From positions 2,054,179 through 2,118,178 of the forward strand of contig KN832555.1 of the NCBI GenBank assembly GCA_000827205.1: a stretch of DNA of 64,000 nucleotides. The letters run 5' to 3'. A program made the position numbers and the translations under genes. Numbering within the stretch: the stretch's first letter is position 1; every line of letters starts with the position of its first letter. The stretch is from Plicaturopsis crispa FD-325 SS-3 (lineage: Eukaryota > Basidiomycota > Agaricomycetes > Amylocorticiales > Amylocorticiaceae). Positions 45,055 to 57,018 of this stretch are shown piece after piece. Under the pieces are notes generated by a model. It was not told the origin of the DNA. It did no database searches and saw only the letters and a program-made list of their open reading frames with translations.

Positions 45055-46260
45055 TCAGAGTATATTCGCTTTCAGCTCGAACACTGGACAATGAGAACAC
45101 GACATCAGTTGCCGACTAGGAATGTGGACGGAAACGGCTCACCGTCGGGCCTTGCATAGTGACCGACAACATCGAGGTCGAATTTTCCACGGACAATATC
45201 GTCCAGATCGAGGTCCGCAGTGAGGACGCCCTCCGCACCTAATAAAGGCCCCGCTAACACTTTCCCCAGCGGTGAGACGATGACACTGCCCCCCGCGATC
45301 ATCACGTTCTCTGGGTTGCGGTTCGCCGCGTCCGCTACGGCGTGATCGCTTGGGTAGTCTTTCTCCTGTGCGAACTGACACGCCGAAAGGACAAAGCAGC
45401 GGCCCTCGAGCGCAATGTGGATCATGGAGTGCTGCCAATCGGGCCTCGCGTCCACCGTCGGCGCGCAGTACAATTGGGTGCCCTGTGAGTAATAGAACGT
45501 GCGCACTTACCGTTCAATGTTTCAGAAAGGGTAGTCCACATTTTGGAAGGCATATACGCACGTAACGGCATGTAATTCTCCCTTTGGCCGACACCACCGA
45601 CACGGGTCAGTCATCGCAACGATAGAGGTCATCTGGACAATGAAGGACCTTACCAGCATATAGTGGCGCTTATCTTTGCCTTAACGCTTTGGCCAGGAGT
45701 CTTCGAAAATTCCCTCGTCAAGACGGGGAGTGTGGAACCGTTGCCCTGCCCCCAAATCAACCGCTCGGTACCGGTCGGTGCAAGCTTGCGATGCTTTCCC
45801 ACATACCCCTCCACAGGGTCGACGAATATTGCGGTGCAATACAGTGTCCCGCCGTCGCGTTCGATGACGCCGACCACGAGGAAGACTTGGGTTTCCCGGC
45901 TAATCTCCTCGACGCGCGAAACAGCGGGCGAGGGGATCTCGATAGCCGCGGAGTGGTATCTTAGAAATTCATCGCGGCCTGCATCTCCGCGGGCCCCAAC
46001 GACGGCAGAGAATGTCGACATTTTTGGGTATCCACCAATACTGGGATTGTCGTAAGCCATCAGTTTTGTAGTGACATGTATCGGAAAACATGGGACACTG
46101 CGGCTCATGAACCAACTTACAATGCTTCGGGAAAGACAGCTAGCTGAGCGCCATCTTTCTGTGCAATGCGAGTGAACGCTTCCAATTTCTCTAGCGTGTC
46201 CGGTAGAGAGTATGCCGCGGTAGAGGCCTGCACTACGGAGGCGCGGATTGTGTTTGCCAT
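45055..46260 (-). CDS. Nitrilase
   Basis: This is a carbon-nitrogen hydrolase that converts nitriles to acids plus ammonia; a cyanide hydratase activity is less likely but not excluded. About four or five exons on the minus strand encode roughly 340 residues from MANTIRASVVQASTAAYSL. The catalytic triad is visible: Glu in AVFPEAL, Lys in GKHRKLAPT and Cys in ISATICWENYMPLLR. Further signatures are GGYPK, RLIWGQGNGS and GGSVIVSPLGKVLAGP. The C-terminus closes with GHYARPDVFELKANIL through a short last exon. It is monocistronic and convergent with nothing; its 5' end faces the mS35 3' end. Confidence 0.93.
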
Positions 46261-46497
46261 AGGGAAGGGGCGAAAGAGAATTTCCGAAAATCTGTGCTGC
46301 TACTTACTATAAAGGCGTTTTCTGACTCACGAGCTTCTGCGTCTTTTTCGGGTGATCATAATGTAGGGACGGTACATACAGTACTTAAATCACATAGCAC
46401 GCGCACGGCCCGCAACAGCGCCTGTGCCTTATGTTGCCCAGAGGAGGAATTAGAAGGTAGTGATATTAGGCGCTCTCCAAGGAAGAAACAACAGTGT

Positions 46498-47608
46498 CTA
46501 CGCCGTAGGAAGCGATTCCTGTGGTGTCTGCGGTAACCACTCCTTCGGGAAGTCTCTAATTGAAGGCCGCGTCCGTGGACCACCATATGCATGGTCACCC
46601 TTTCTAGCCTTGCGTGTTTTTGCGTCTAGATGTCGCGTGTCGAGAGGTACATTCTTAAACTTGTCCGTTGTGTCCTATTTGAACGAGCGTCAGCAAGGAT
46701 GATGGTTAGGATAAAGCAGGACTTACATTTGCATGACTGATGAGCCTATCCAACGCATCGCTAGCCCACTTGATGTTTTGCGCCGGTTTGGAGAAATGCT
46801 CGCAAGATATGTGGACGTAGCCATGTTCCCGTGCTGCCTCGTCGCGGCCAATTCCAGCGTTTTTCGGTGGGTCCGGTGTCCACCGTACGCCCGCAAGGAG
46901 TTTTAACTTGTGTATGGCGTCTTTGTCGCGCAAGGGTAAATTTGCCACAGGAACAACTATTGTGCGTTTGGCGGAGGCAGGGTGCTCTTCGCCAACATAC
47001 TCGATAGAGCGGACGACGAGAGGTGTGGAAGCGGTAGGGGCAACGAAGGGTTTCCGGAAAGCTACATTGAGAGGCGTCAGCGAGTCTCGCTGTGGAAGAG
47101 GGTAGCAAGAGTACTCACCGACAAGCTTCGGCATCTCATGCTCGATGAGTCGCATGTAGTAGAGATGTTTGCGTTGGTGCCGCCATATCATATGGCCCGT
47201 AGCCGTGGTGTCATCCACCTTCGGAATTATGTGGCCACTTTCATCTTCCTCCTCTTCTTCCTCCTCTTCGTAAGCTTCCTCCTCTTCGTACGGGCCTTCA
47301 CTGTCCTGGTATGCTTCCTTCATCTCCAGCCGTTCCGCATCCCTGGCCATTTGTTGTTGTATAAGCCTCTGGGTCGCCTCCGCCTCTTCTTCCTCATCCT
47401 CCGCTACCTCATCCTTGTGGAAGTACTGGCCCAGGTCTCCGAGTGTCTCCTTATCCTCGTCAGGCTTCAGGATTGCCGTGTCTTTACGACTGTAAATCGA
47501 ATTGTAGAAGTACGGCGCCGCATGGGAAGCATGGAGGTTGCGGGAACGCAGAGCGGGTGTCAGCGCCAGCCGACGTGCAACCGGTAAACGCACAGCAAAG
47601 TGGAGCAT
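46498..47608 (-). CDS. RSM24: Mitochondrial small ribosomal subunit protein mS35 (Rsm24 type)
   Basis: It is a mitochondrion-specific small-subunit ribosomal protein. Three exons on the minus strand begin MLHFAVRLPVARRLALTP, a mitochondrial presequence, at 47608; an in-frame ATG 14 codons upstream is a less likely start. A very acidic Glu-rich tract (about residues 105-135) precedes the conserved domain, which has RKPFVAPTASTPLVVRSI, HPASAKRTIVVPVANLPL, HKLKLLAGVRWTP and HISCEHFSKPAQNIKWAS. The final exon after a 50-nt intron encodes the C-terminal TRKARKGDHAYGGPRTRP and ends RESLPTA-like (QESLPTA). It is divergent from the CXXC zinc-binding protein, 141 bp apart. Confidence 0.93.
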
Positions 47609-47749
47609 AAGGGACCTGCGCTGTAAACTGGATAGAAAGAGCGCGTCCAAGTTTTACGACCGACGCGTTGGCATCCGAAGTCCGGATCCGACCTCTTTCA
47701 GCCACCGCGACTTTGAGTGGCACGCCTCTTGTCGCGTACTTTCATCGGG

Positions 47750-48526
47750 ATGGTTGTGAGTCAAAACGATAGAATCTATGTCTCATGTTTTCACATTTAC
47801 AGCGCGAAATAGCGTCTGCTGCTCTCGATCAAGGCTGATCTCGAAAATGTCACCGATCTAATTCCCGGCTCGGACGACTTCGAGTATTTCTTCCAGGTCG
47901 GAAGCCACCCTGGCGTGTTTATTTCGTTCATACTGATTCCAGATTGTCTCACAGGTCAAATGCAACAGCTGTCATGAAGTGCACCCGAAATTTGTCGCTC
48001 TTAACCGACTGGTTTGATTTTCGTAGCCAAATACATTTTGTGGCACCGCTGACCGCTAGTGTATGTAGGAAGAACGCGACCTATACGGTAGCAAGGGCGC
48101 GACCGCTCACTTTGTATGGCGATGTGGAATGTGCAAACGCGAGAGTTCCGCCAAGTTTGAGACCGCGTCGCCCCCTCAACCGTATGCCGCAGAAAACGGC
48201 CAATACGGTCCGTTGGTAACGATTGAATGCCGAGGCCTTGAGTTCGTGGGCTTCGATCCCAGGGTATGTGCTCTTTTCCTACTCTCCCAAGAAATGTAAC
48301 CGTCAGAAATCAACGCTTTCTCTGTAGGGCACTTGGAAATGTCGGGGAGCCGAGTCCGGCACCGTATTCGACGATGTTGATCTCAGCGAAGGGGAGTGGG
48401 TAGACTACGATGAGAAGGTTATTTCTATTACTTCGCTACGACACGTGCTATACTCAAAACATTTCGACGCAGGCGGCTGTCCCCGTCGGTGTATCAAATA
48501 TCGAAAGCCAGTGGACCCGGGCTTGA
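47750..48526 (+). CDS. CXXC motif zinc-binding protein (DUF866/CZIB)
   Basis: Six exons (47750-47755, 47813-47896, 47955-48011, 48069-48263, 48328-48417, 48473-48526) encode 161 residues, the usual length for the family. The first exon holds only two coding codons (Met-Val), required because a stop precedes the conserved RLLLSIKADLENVTDL. Zinc-ligand pairs are CNSCHEVH and CGMCKRESS. Downstream family signatures are ECRGLEFVGFDP, ESGTVFDDVDLSEGEWVDYDEK and the end VPVGVSNIESQW. The family is conserved in eukaryotes and poorly understood. It is divergent from mS35 with a 141-bp shared promoter region. Confidence 0.93.
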
Positions 48527-48657
48527 AGAATGTACCATAGAAAGCGAGGTAGTTGCATCAATAAATCAAGAAAGATGGTATACATTGCGTGTCAAAAGAC
48601 TGGCTACCTCTTGTCATCGCATCCCGCCAGCCCTGTCTACCTCTCAAACCGATCAAG

Positions 48658-50922
48658 TCACTCCGAAGCTACCGCATCACTTGCACCACCGTCCGGATGT
48701 CCCTCCTTGTCCGAGCCGGTGACGTCTGCCGCAGGTTTCTCTCCGGCGTCGTGTGTGCCGTTAGGTTGAGGCCGCTTGTCGTCGCTGGGCTCGCCCGAGA
48801 CATCCTTGCCTTCGTCCTGCGCGGCCTTCTCGTCTTTTTTGCGACGTCCTTCCAAGACATCGCGTTTCCACGAAACGTCTGTGACTTTGTGCACGGCGTC
48901 TTTCACGCCTTCCTTGGTGGACTTTATCGCACTGCTTTTGGCCTTCTGAGCTTTACCGATGTGTTCGATACTAAAGGAGATGCATCGGTCAATGTCAATT
49001 GCAATACTGCAAACGGTGAGTAAACGACGAACCCCCAGAGCGCTGCCTCAGCTTTGGATACTTTGGCTTTATGCATATCTACACCGCGTTCCTTCATGAT
49101 TTCCACAAATTTTCGGAAATGCTATACTCTATACTTAGCCGAGCAAGGGAGAGATATGATGGAATCCTGCGTACTGAGATGGTTGTTCTAGATATGATGC
49201 AATAAGACCTTCGACGCAGTGCAATGTAGGAGAGCGAGCTCACCTGTAGTGCCCCGAGAGAGGAGAGATGGTATATAGTGTTCCCTTCTTGACTGAAATC
49301 AGACCGGCCGAGGTCACGATGCCACCAGACAGGAATGAGGAATGCTGGAACGCCCCAGTTGCTGTCAGAGGTAAAACACAAGCCGTCAACGGGAGAGGAT
49401 ATGACAATCAGAGAAACCTCACATTTTATTCCAATAAACATGTTGACTGCGGGGTACGTCAGTACTATCGCTAACTTGGCAGTAGTCTCACGCACATTGC
49501 TTATCCTGTGATTGAATGAGAGATTAGCGCCGTTCTGGGGAACAACATGTTGGCTACGAACCGTTACATATATCCAGGTATTCCGTTGTACAGTTTTGCG
49601 CAGCAATTTGTCCATGATTCCACGGAGTGTAAGATGTGTTTTGAGTGCCCTAGTCAAACGATTCCTTCCTCGAGTGGCTTCGACATAATGTGTAGCAGCC
49701 ATGTCGTCACTAGAGGATAGCGACGAAGGTGTTACCGACGCCGAATCAAAGCTTCCTCTGCGCGGTTTTGGGTCCTTGTCGGGGACCTCTTGCGGGACAA
49801 TGCCGATATCAGGACCAGCATCTTTCCAATGACCTGACGTTGTGTCGATATAGTCGTTGTTCTTAGCCCAGCGAAGCTTCCCCTGCTCATCAATTTTGAC
49901 CAGGTAATTGAGGCCTGACATTCGTCTTTCAATTATTGACGGGCGACGAAAGACGGAACGTGGCTTACGTTGCTCTGCGGAGAGATATCTATCGAAGACA
50001 ATATGGAGGTAAGCATTCGATGAGCTGAGGGCCTTGATTGGGCTCTTACGCGATTCTCTATAAGCAATATTAATTATGAACTAGAAATGGCCTTGAAATC
50101 AGCTCACTTCCTCTTCCAAACGTTCTCGAGGGCACTCCGGCAGCGATAGCGCCTTTCCGTCGCCTTTGTCGAGCCTATCCCGAGATATCCGTAAGAGTGG
50201 GTCACGTCGTACGTACATGCATCTGAGTACTCACCATCGGAAAAAGTTGTCCTCTGTATCTTCTGTCTGCCAGACCCTATGATACCACTATAGTATGATG
50301 GTTTAGCTCCAAGCGATATCTCCGTAGACACGAGTACAAGCCTTGACTGCAATGGGTAATGTAAGTCTCGATTTCACGTATCAGGCATTACAGTACTCAA
50401 CGGTTAGAACCATAACGATGTTTTCTGGGGCAAGCATGTAAGCAGACGTTCTGTAGAATTACTGAAGCAGGGCGTACGCGTCTACCATCTCTAGCCAATG
50501 CTGAGTCTCGAGAGATTTTTTCACGGCACCATCATCGTGTACACCAACACCACTGAGCATCTGGTTTCCGTCTTGGAGGCGGCTCGCAAGGAATTTGGCG
50601 CGCTTCCACCGTGCACGGGGATCGTTCTTTCCCTGGTCTTGACCGTCCCTGTCAATCTTCCCGCAAAGTCAGGATAGGCGGGGACGTCTGGTAGTATACA
50701 TGCGCGACGCACCTTCATCTTCGTGTGAGTCGCAGCGTCGTCCCATCGGACATCCGTGTTCATAAAAGTCTTTTTGCGTTGTTTCCAGACGCGCTGAATG
50801 TGCTTAGCAGCCTCATCCTGACGTCGAACGTCGTCCTCGTTCTTAGACGCGCCCTCGTTGTCGTTGGGAGTACTGGTTGTCGACCTTTTCTCGTCGTCGG
50901 GGCCCGTTTGCTCATGTTCCAT
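48658..50922 (-). CDS. Fungal IQ-motif protein with microexons
   Basis: A minus-strand gene of about a dozen exons. It begins MEHEQTGPDDEKRST at 50922. An IQ-like calmodulin-binding motif (AAKHIQRVWKQRKKTF) lies at about residues 38-55. Then come WLEMVDAKHRYGSN, WQTEDTEDNFFRWLDKGDGKALSLPECPRERL, YLSAEQRLNYLVKIDEQGKLRWAKN, TLRGIMDKLL, NMFIGIK, FQHSSFLSGGIVTSAGLISV, LSPLSGHYR and finally ERGVDMHKAKVSKAEAALWG. This block order is that of a fungal family I know only as IQ calmodulin-binding proteins of unknown role. The frame closes only through a 10-nt exon (49496-49505, coding DKQ) and a 13-nt exon (49175-49187, coding TTIS). One intron near 50300 may have a GC donor. The tail is Asp/Glu/Lys/Gly-rich. 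Confidence 0.8.
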
Positions 50923-51335
50923 GTTAGCGGTGGACTACAACCGTCCAAAGTGATACCTAGCGAAAGCTCTCAGTAAGTACTTCAACAATCCCGTTAGAAA
51001 CTTTGCTGAGCCGAAAACAAGTTGAAGAAAAGCGCGCCAAGATGAAGTCCGTGTGTACGAAAGGCACTTATGACGTCACTGCAAGATGACAGGCACTTTA
51101 TCTTGAAATTGCGTTGTACACATGAAGATGGGACTGCATTAGTGTGATACATCTGAATCGCTTTTAGCGTGTGGAATATGCTGCACAAATGAGGGCGAGA
51201 AGTGAAGGAAAAGCAAGGAAACATGTTATGAGGTATCTGGAAGAGAAGGGTGGAACATGATATGCCGTAGATTGAAAGTAGATGGGTGCGAGAAGGAAGA
51301 GACAGTGAGCAGCAGGTGAGCAGCGAGTGAAAGCG
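50923..51335. other. Intergenic stretch upstream of the IQ protein
   Basis: No gene is seen. It should contain the IQ-protein promoter and the MAPKKK 3' UTR. Confidence 0.45.
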
Positions 51336-54300
51336 TTATTTGAAACTGTTAAATGTCCATCCGGGGGGAAGAATTAGATAGGGATGCTTGCGCAACTCGG
51401 CAGCACTGGGACGGTCCTCCGGGTTTCTATAAGGATGTTAGTTCATGGACTCTTCTACATAGAATGGCTGGGTGACTCACGTCGCGAAACATTTATTCCG
51501 GAAGTCAAGTGCGGCTGGGGATAAGACGACATCATTGGGGACCGGAGGGGGGAGTTTATCGGAGTAGAGCTGAACGGCATCGTTAAAAATATACCCTGTG
51601 GATGCGAGTAGACGGTGCACATACCTTCAGCATAACAGCGACAGCCTCCTCCTCACTCCATGGGCGCTCGCCGGCCCACATCTCGAGTATAACGCATCCT
51701 ACGCTCCAGATGTCGACCTTCGCGTTGTATCCCTTCTTCTGGGGACTGATCACCTCAGGCGCCATCCAAAAGACGGATCCTTGCATCGCGGTGTGGCCGT
51801 TACGGTCGATGTCGTCTGTCCGCTTCGATATGCCAAAGTCGGATATCTTGCAGACGCCAGACGTTTCCACGAGGATATTGTCCGCCTTCAAGTCCTATAA
51901 AAAGACGCTTAGTAAGACTTCGACGCGAAAGAAAGGGATATCGTACTCGGTGAAGGATACCCTTCGAGTGGAGATACTCCAGGCCAGCTAGGATTTGGGA
52001 AGTAAAAGATTTCGTGACATCTTCATCAAATTTGCCGTATTTGCGCAAGCAACTGCCGACAGAGCCACCGGGAACGTATTCCAAAAAGCTGTTATGCAGA
52101 GCGTCAGAGTCATTCACACGATGAATAAGGATATTCGAAATACGCACATGCTTAGGAATTTAGGCGTCTCTTCGAAGCCAAGGTATTGTACGATATTTGG
52201 GTGATCCAGATCCTTGAGGGTTTCGCTTTCCAACTTGAGCGCCTCGACAACGTTGACTTGCCGGGGGTGGTTCTTATCGCTGGTCGTCCTCGGCATCTCA
52301 ACCTGTTTCACCGCAATCATTTCACCGGTTGTGGCGTTCAAAGCCAGATACACGCGGCCGTAAGTGCCTCTGCCGATGAGCTCACCGCGAACCCATTTGA
52401 AAATAGCTGCAGCAAACACAGTTAGATCGCAGCACACAGGATGTTACACATGCGACGACACTTACGCTTCGGACCTCCCGACGGCGAATCGGGAAGTGTT
52501 GTCGGCACGATGCTCTTTGCCTGCCCTGTCGTAACCTCTTCCAGCTTACTTCCCCACAGCTTCGTGCTTCGCTTGCGGAGTACACTCGTGATCGTCGAGG
52601 AATCTGACCGCGACGTCCTGTCGATCTTCTTCTTATGCTCTTCCGCGACGATTCGGATGGACTTCTTCGCTCGGACCCGCGACTTGTCGACATTGACGGG
52701 CGGGGGAACAGCGGGATGCTCTGCAGCCGTCGGCGACGTCTGCCCGGAGCTAGCCTCGATAACAGGCTTGTCGAGATCGTGTTCAGGAAAGTACTCCTCG
52801 AGGCGGTCGTACATTTCCTCGGGGGGTGGTCGAGGCGCCCATGTGTAAGGATGCATTTCAAACTTACTGCCTCGGTTGTCAGGCTTAGAATGCGAACTCT
52901 TGGTGGAAAGATGCCGTCCGGGTGTCGGAGGAGGCATGCTTGGAGGCGGGGGAAAGTTCTTCGGCGGCTGTGTGCTGTATTGAACGTTCCGGGAATGCCT
53001 TGAGCCCTCCGTTTGTACGGTAAGATGGGGACCACGCAATATAGACTTTGGCCTGGGCGACAAAACCTTCTCCGCCATAGGTGTGGACCAGAGCGTCCCG
53101 TTCTCGTCGCTGCTGCTGTCATCGTCATCATATGTAGGGGACTGCACCGGATCTGGCAGTCTGGGTGCCGTCGCAAAGTCAGAGGCTTCACCATCGATCA
53201 TGCGGGCGATCCATTCGTGATCATCGGGCTTCAGCGTACTTTCTGTGGCAGGCGTATCATCCTGACTCTGCCGGGACGAATTGTACGACCACATGGAGGG
53301 TGTGAGCGTTGACTCGTAAGACAACAATCCACTGGGTTTCTCTCCGAGTCCCGAATTTCGCGGACTGGCAGGACTGCGAGGTGGGGGCGTACGAGGTCCT
53401 CCCAAGTGATGAGAATCCGAAGGGCGGTCGCTGAACGAGCCCACACCATTCGGGTTGATCTTGAGAGCATGAGCTCCCCCGATTCGACCGTTATGGTAAC
53501 TGTCTGGCATGGATCGCCCAGTAGATGTGTATGTAGGCTGCGTGGGGGACAGTGCACGCGGCGATCGCACATCGTCTGATTCCTCTGAGCCGTGTCTTGA
53601 CATGGGCACCGACCCTTGGCGCGACTGGAACGCAGTCGGCGACGACAAACCGTCTCCGAAGGCAGACTGTGGCCTAGGGAACGGTTCAAGGGTAGGGGAC
53701 ATCAAAGGAGGGTACACCGAGCTGCGAGAGGATCCTGGGGAGTAAACAGGGCCCCTTCCGCTATATTGAGATTGGTTCTGTTCATTGCTGCTCATGCCTT
53801 GGGCAGAACCGGGCGGCGGGCGTGGTAACGGGTGAGGTGAATGTGATCCGCGCTGCACCTCGCGTGACCGGGGTAAGCCGCGTACATTGGGATCGCGTTT
53901 CCCAGGGGACATGGCAGCGGCTTCCCGTAGGTTACTGGTCGACGGTGTCGTGACAGGAAGTCTTCGAGGCGGTTTCGATCCTGGCTGGAGCGTAGGGGGA
54001 TGTGTGGGGTATTGGTATGCATTACGCAGGTTGTCCATGCTCTTTGCAATGACTCGCGACACACCCGACGGTGGGGGTCTCGTATCATTCTTGTCGGGCG
54101 GTTTCGAGGTGTTGGCCCACGCAGCTGGAACTACCTGACCTGGCCTAGTATTGGGAGGAGCTGGTGGAGGATTGCGAGGCTCGTTTGGGATAGGAAGTCG
54201 CTTCCCAGTATATCCGCCCGACGGAGAATGATATCGAGACGGAGAATAAGTGGACTCCTTACTTCGATGAAGACCTCTTGGGGGAATCGGGGAGGACCTC

Positions 54301-56099
54301 GGGCCTTCCTGAGGAGTCGTAGGGCGCTCACGGTTGGTACCATTGACCCCGTTATGGTTGACAAGAACCCAATCCCGCGAACTATCGTCATTACCGCCTG
54401 TCTGCGATCGGTCTTGCTTCTGATCTTTACGGACCCGTGTCATGGGCGGCCCGCCCGACCTTTCCTGCTTTCCACGTTCTTCCCTCTGTTGGAGGTGGCT
54501 CCATTGCCTACCCGCCTGTTCTACCATATTTTCGGACGCAAGTAACGCCTGCTCCCGCTCCGCGGCGGTATCCGAGCCTGAGCGAACATGCGACTTGGTG
54601 GGAGCAGTCAACGTATTATCGTCACGATGGTTGAACGTAGAGTGGATAGGAGAGACCGATTGCTGATGCATCGAAGAGTTACCATTGTGCTTGTCAGCAC
54701 GGTATGCAGCCCGTGCGCGGTCCACTGGTGAAGCCGGTCTGGCCACATGAGTGAGGACTGGCGAATGAGGACGTGGAACAGGCCCGTAAGGTCTGCGGGC
54801 TCCACTGCCACTCGGAGAGGGTGGGATCTGGACGCTGCCGGATAATAGCGCGGACTGGTGGGCAGGGGGCCGTAATGTCGACCGATGAGTGTCTCGATCC
54901 CCATTCTCATCATCAGATACCGACGCGTCGTAGCCTCCAGATGGCTCATGTAAACGTTCGCTTGCCGAGGAATTACTGCCGTGTCTAGAGCTCGGACGAG
55001 GATGTGGCTTCAAGGGCGTAAAGCCTCCTCCTACATGAGGCAGCACGGGGGGAGGAATAGTGTGGACTGTGGGAGAGTTTGTCGAACTTGCCGAGGTGCA
55101 CTGTGATTGAGAGAGATCGTGAACGGTAGCAGAGGAGTGTGACACGAAGAACTTTAGGGTGCCCTTGTCGTCGCCCTCTTCACGGCATATCTTGAATAAC
55201 TCCTCATCGCTGAGAGCTTCTCCTTGGGCATAGGCACCAATCTCGGTTCGATAGATGGAAAAGTTGGCTTGATCTTCGTCGGATACACGAAGCTATCAAA
55301 AAATCAGCATCGTTCATTATAACGCTGCCCAACTTTACGTACTCTGGTGAATATTCGTTCCCGAATGTAAGCGGCGTCGCTGGCACCCTTGATGTCGAGT
55401 TTTTGATATTGCTCTGAATCAGTGGTGACAATGATGAGGAGGGGTTGGGACAGAGTCGACTTGGACGAGGCGGATGTTTGAGATGGAGTCGATATCCAAG
55501 AATTGGATTCTGTAGCAGACACGGTGGGCGACTGAGAACGTATCAGTCACACGACACATGGTAGGAGAAAAGAGGGTGCTCACAGTGTGGGGTCTGCTGT
55601 GCGATTTGCTGTAATGCGAACGAGGCAGATGCGACTTTACTTTATCCAATATATTCATGGCGCGTGACGGCGTGCAGGGCTCATTGAATGGTTGCGCGGG
55701 TGGTTTCTCGTTCCTCGACGGGCCATCTCCACCCGAGAGGTCGACTGGAGGTGCCGATACGCCCGGAGTACTCGGAGGAGGAGTGGAGTCGATGTCGATG
55801 ATGGGGGAATCGGTAGTGGAGGGCGACGATAGCGTTGGGTTGGACCGCGATGAGGATGAGTGGTGTTGAGTGTCCGGCGGCAGGTTAGTTGTGAGTGGAG
55901 GGGGTGCATAGTGGGGTGGCATAGGCCTTTGCGCATACTGCGAACGAGTCGACGGACTAGGTAACGGGGGCGGACAGTAGGGACGGTGGAGTTCACCGGA
56001 CTGTTTCTCGTCGTCGTCGGCGTCTGAGTCTGGGTTGGAGACGAAGAGACGCCTGCGAGGCCTGGGTGTCGGTTTTGGCTCCTCAGTCATAGCTGGCAT
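51336..56099 (-). CDS. BCK1: MAP kinase kinase kinase, BCK1/MEKK type (cell wall integrity pathway)
   Basis: It is the top kinase of the cell wall integrity MAPK cascade downstream of protein kinase C. It starts at 56099 ([17 protein letters not shown]). About nine exons encode roughly 1,400 residues. The N-terminal 1,100 residues are Ser/Pro-rich and disordered, typical for BCK1. They include a Ras-association-like segment near [19 protein letters not shown]. The C-terminal kinase domain has [17 protein letters not shown] (G-loop), AVKQVE (catalytic Lys), [47 protein letters not shown] and [20 protein letters not shown]. The end is [24 protein letters not shown] and the VKQVE context favour BCK1 over STE11 or SSK2. 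Confidence 0.93.
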
Positions 56100-57018
56100 G
56101 TCGGTGCGTAAAGCAGCGGCGAAAGTTGGAGGCAACGACCAGGACTAGGTATATAACCTGGCGGTACGGATGAAAAGGACAGCGATGGCAGGATAGAGCC
56201 CTGGCCAAGGCTTTAGGACGAGGCAAGAGAAAGAAACTGAAGTCTGGGGAGAGCCAACGGAAGGACCGACGTTGGAGAGACGACAGAGGCAAGAAACAGC
56301 AAGAGAAAGCCGGCTAAGCGCGCTCATTCCAATCCACTGTGAATAATTACGTATCTACGAATTATTTACTACAAGCTGTTTCAATTCCCCCCTTGTTTCT
56401 TCCTCACAGCTTTCTCTTTATCTCTTGATCCACACTGAGCAGTGTGTAGCTACGTTTTATCGTCTTTTCACTGATTCTCGTCAAGAGCAACCTTGGAAAA
56501 AAAAAGAAAACGCAAGAGCCCGCGACGCTAGCGTCGTTGCATGGAGCAGTATTGCAACCGGTGCTCGGCCCAGTCTAGTGTGTTCGCAGTCGAACATGTA
56601 TGTCTTTTTGCGGTAAAGCTGCCTTTGCCTCAAGGCCTCCACGAATAACGGACTCACCATTCTCCTTGCGTGTTCATTCCGCTTGGACCTTGCTTGGACC
56701 CCCTGTGACCGGAGAGGAACTCAGCGGCATATAACCGACATGCACCCACCATAACGACCAAGCGGCGTGTTCACACACCCAGGCTTGTCAATTCGACTCG
56801 GAAGGAGTCAGGTCGGGACTCGTGCAATCTATCGAGTCTCGACGCCGCTCCTCGACGGCCAAAACCAGCCGATAGATGCTACTTCGCCGCTAGCTAGCCG
56901 TGTGTCCTCCCATCCACGCTACACCGTCCATCTCCGAGAACAATGCTGGGTGGCACGCGGTCGAAACTAGTGCTATCAGAGATCTTAATAACCGAGTCCG
57001 AGAGCACCTGTATGCGAG
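56100..57018. other. Intergenic stretch upstream of the MAPKKK gene
   Basis: No gene is seen. It includes the MAPKKK promoter and a 14-bp palindrome CGACGCTAGCGTCG near 56521. The transposon-like element begins at 57019. Confidence 0.45.

Noticed and set aside
48924-49106. Separate small gene starting MKERGVDM
   Set aside because: A 13-nt microexon joins this segment in frame to the upstream IQ-protein gene, matching the family's C-terminal block.
49121-49260. Frameshift in the IQ-protein gene
   Set aside because: An apparent two-base conflict disappears once the 13-nt exon is recognised.
49094-49921. Intronless 275-codon version of the IQ-protein middle part
   Set aside because: It reads through several introns with good splice signals and loses the conserved FQHSSFLSGG and SGHYR blocks.
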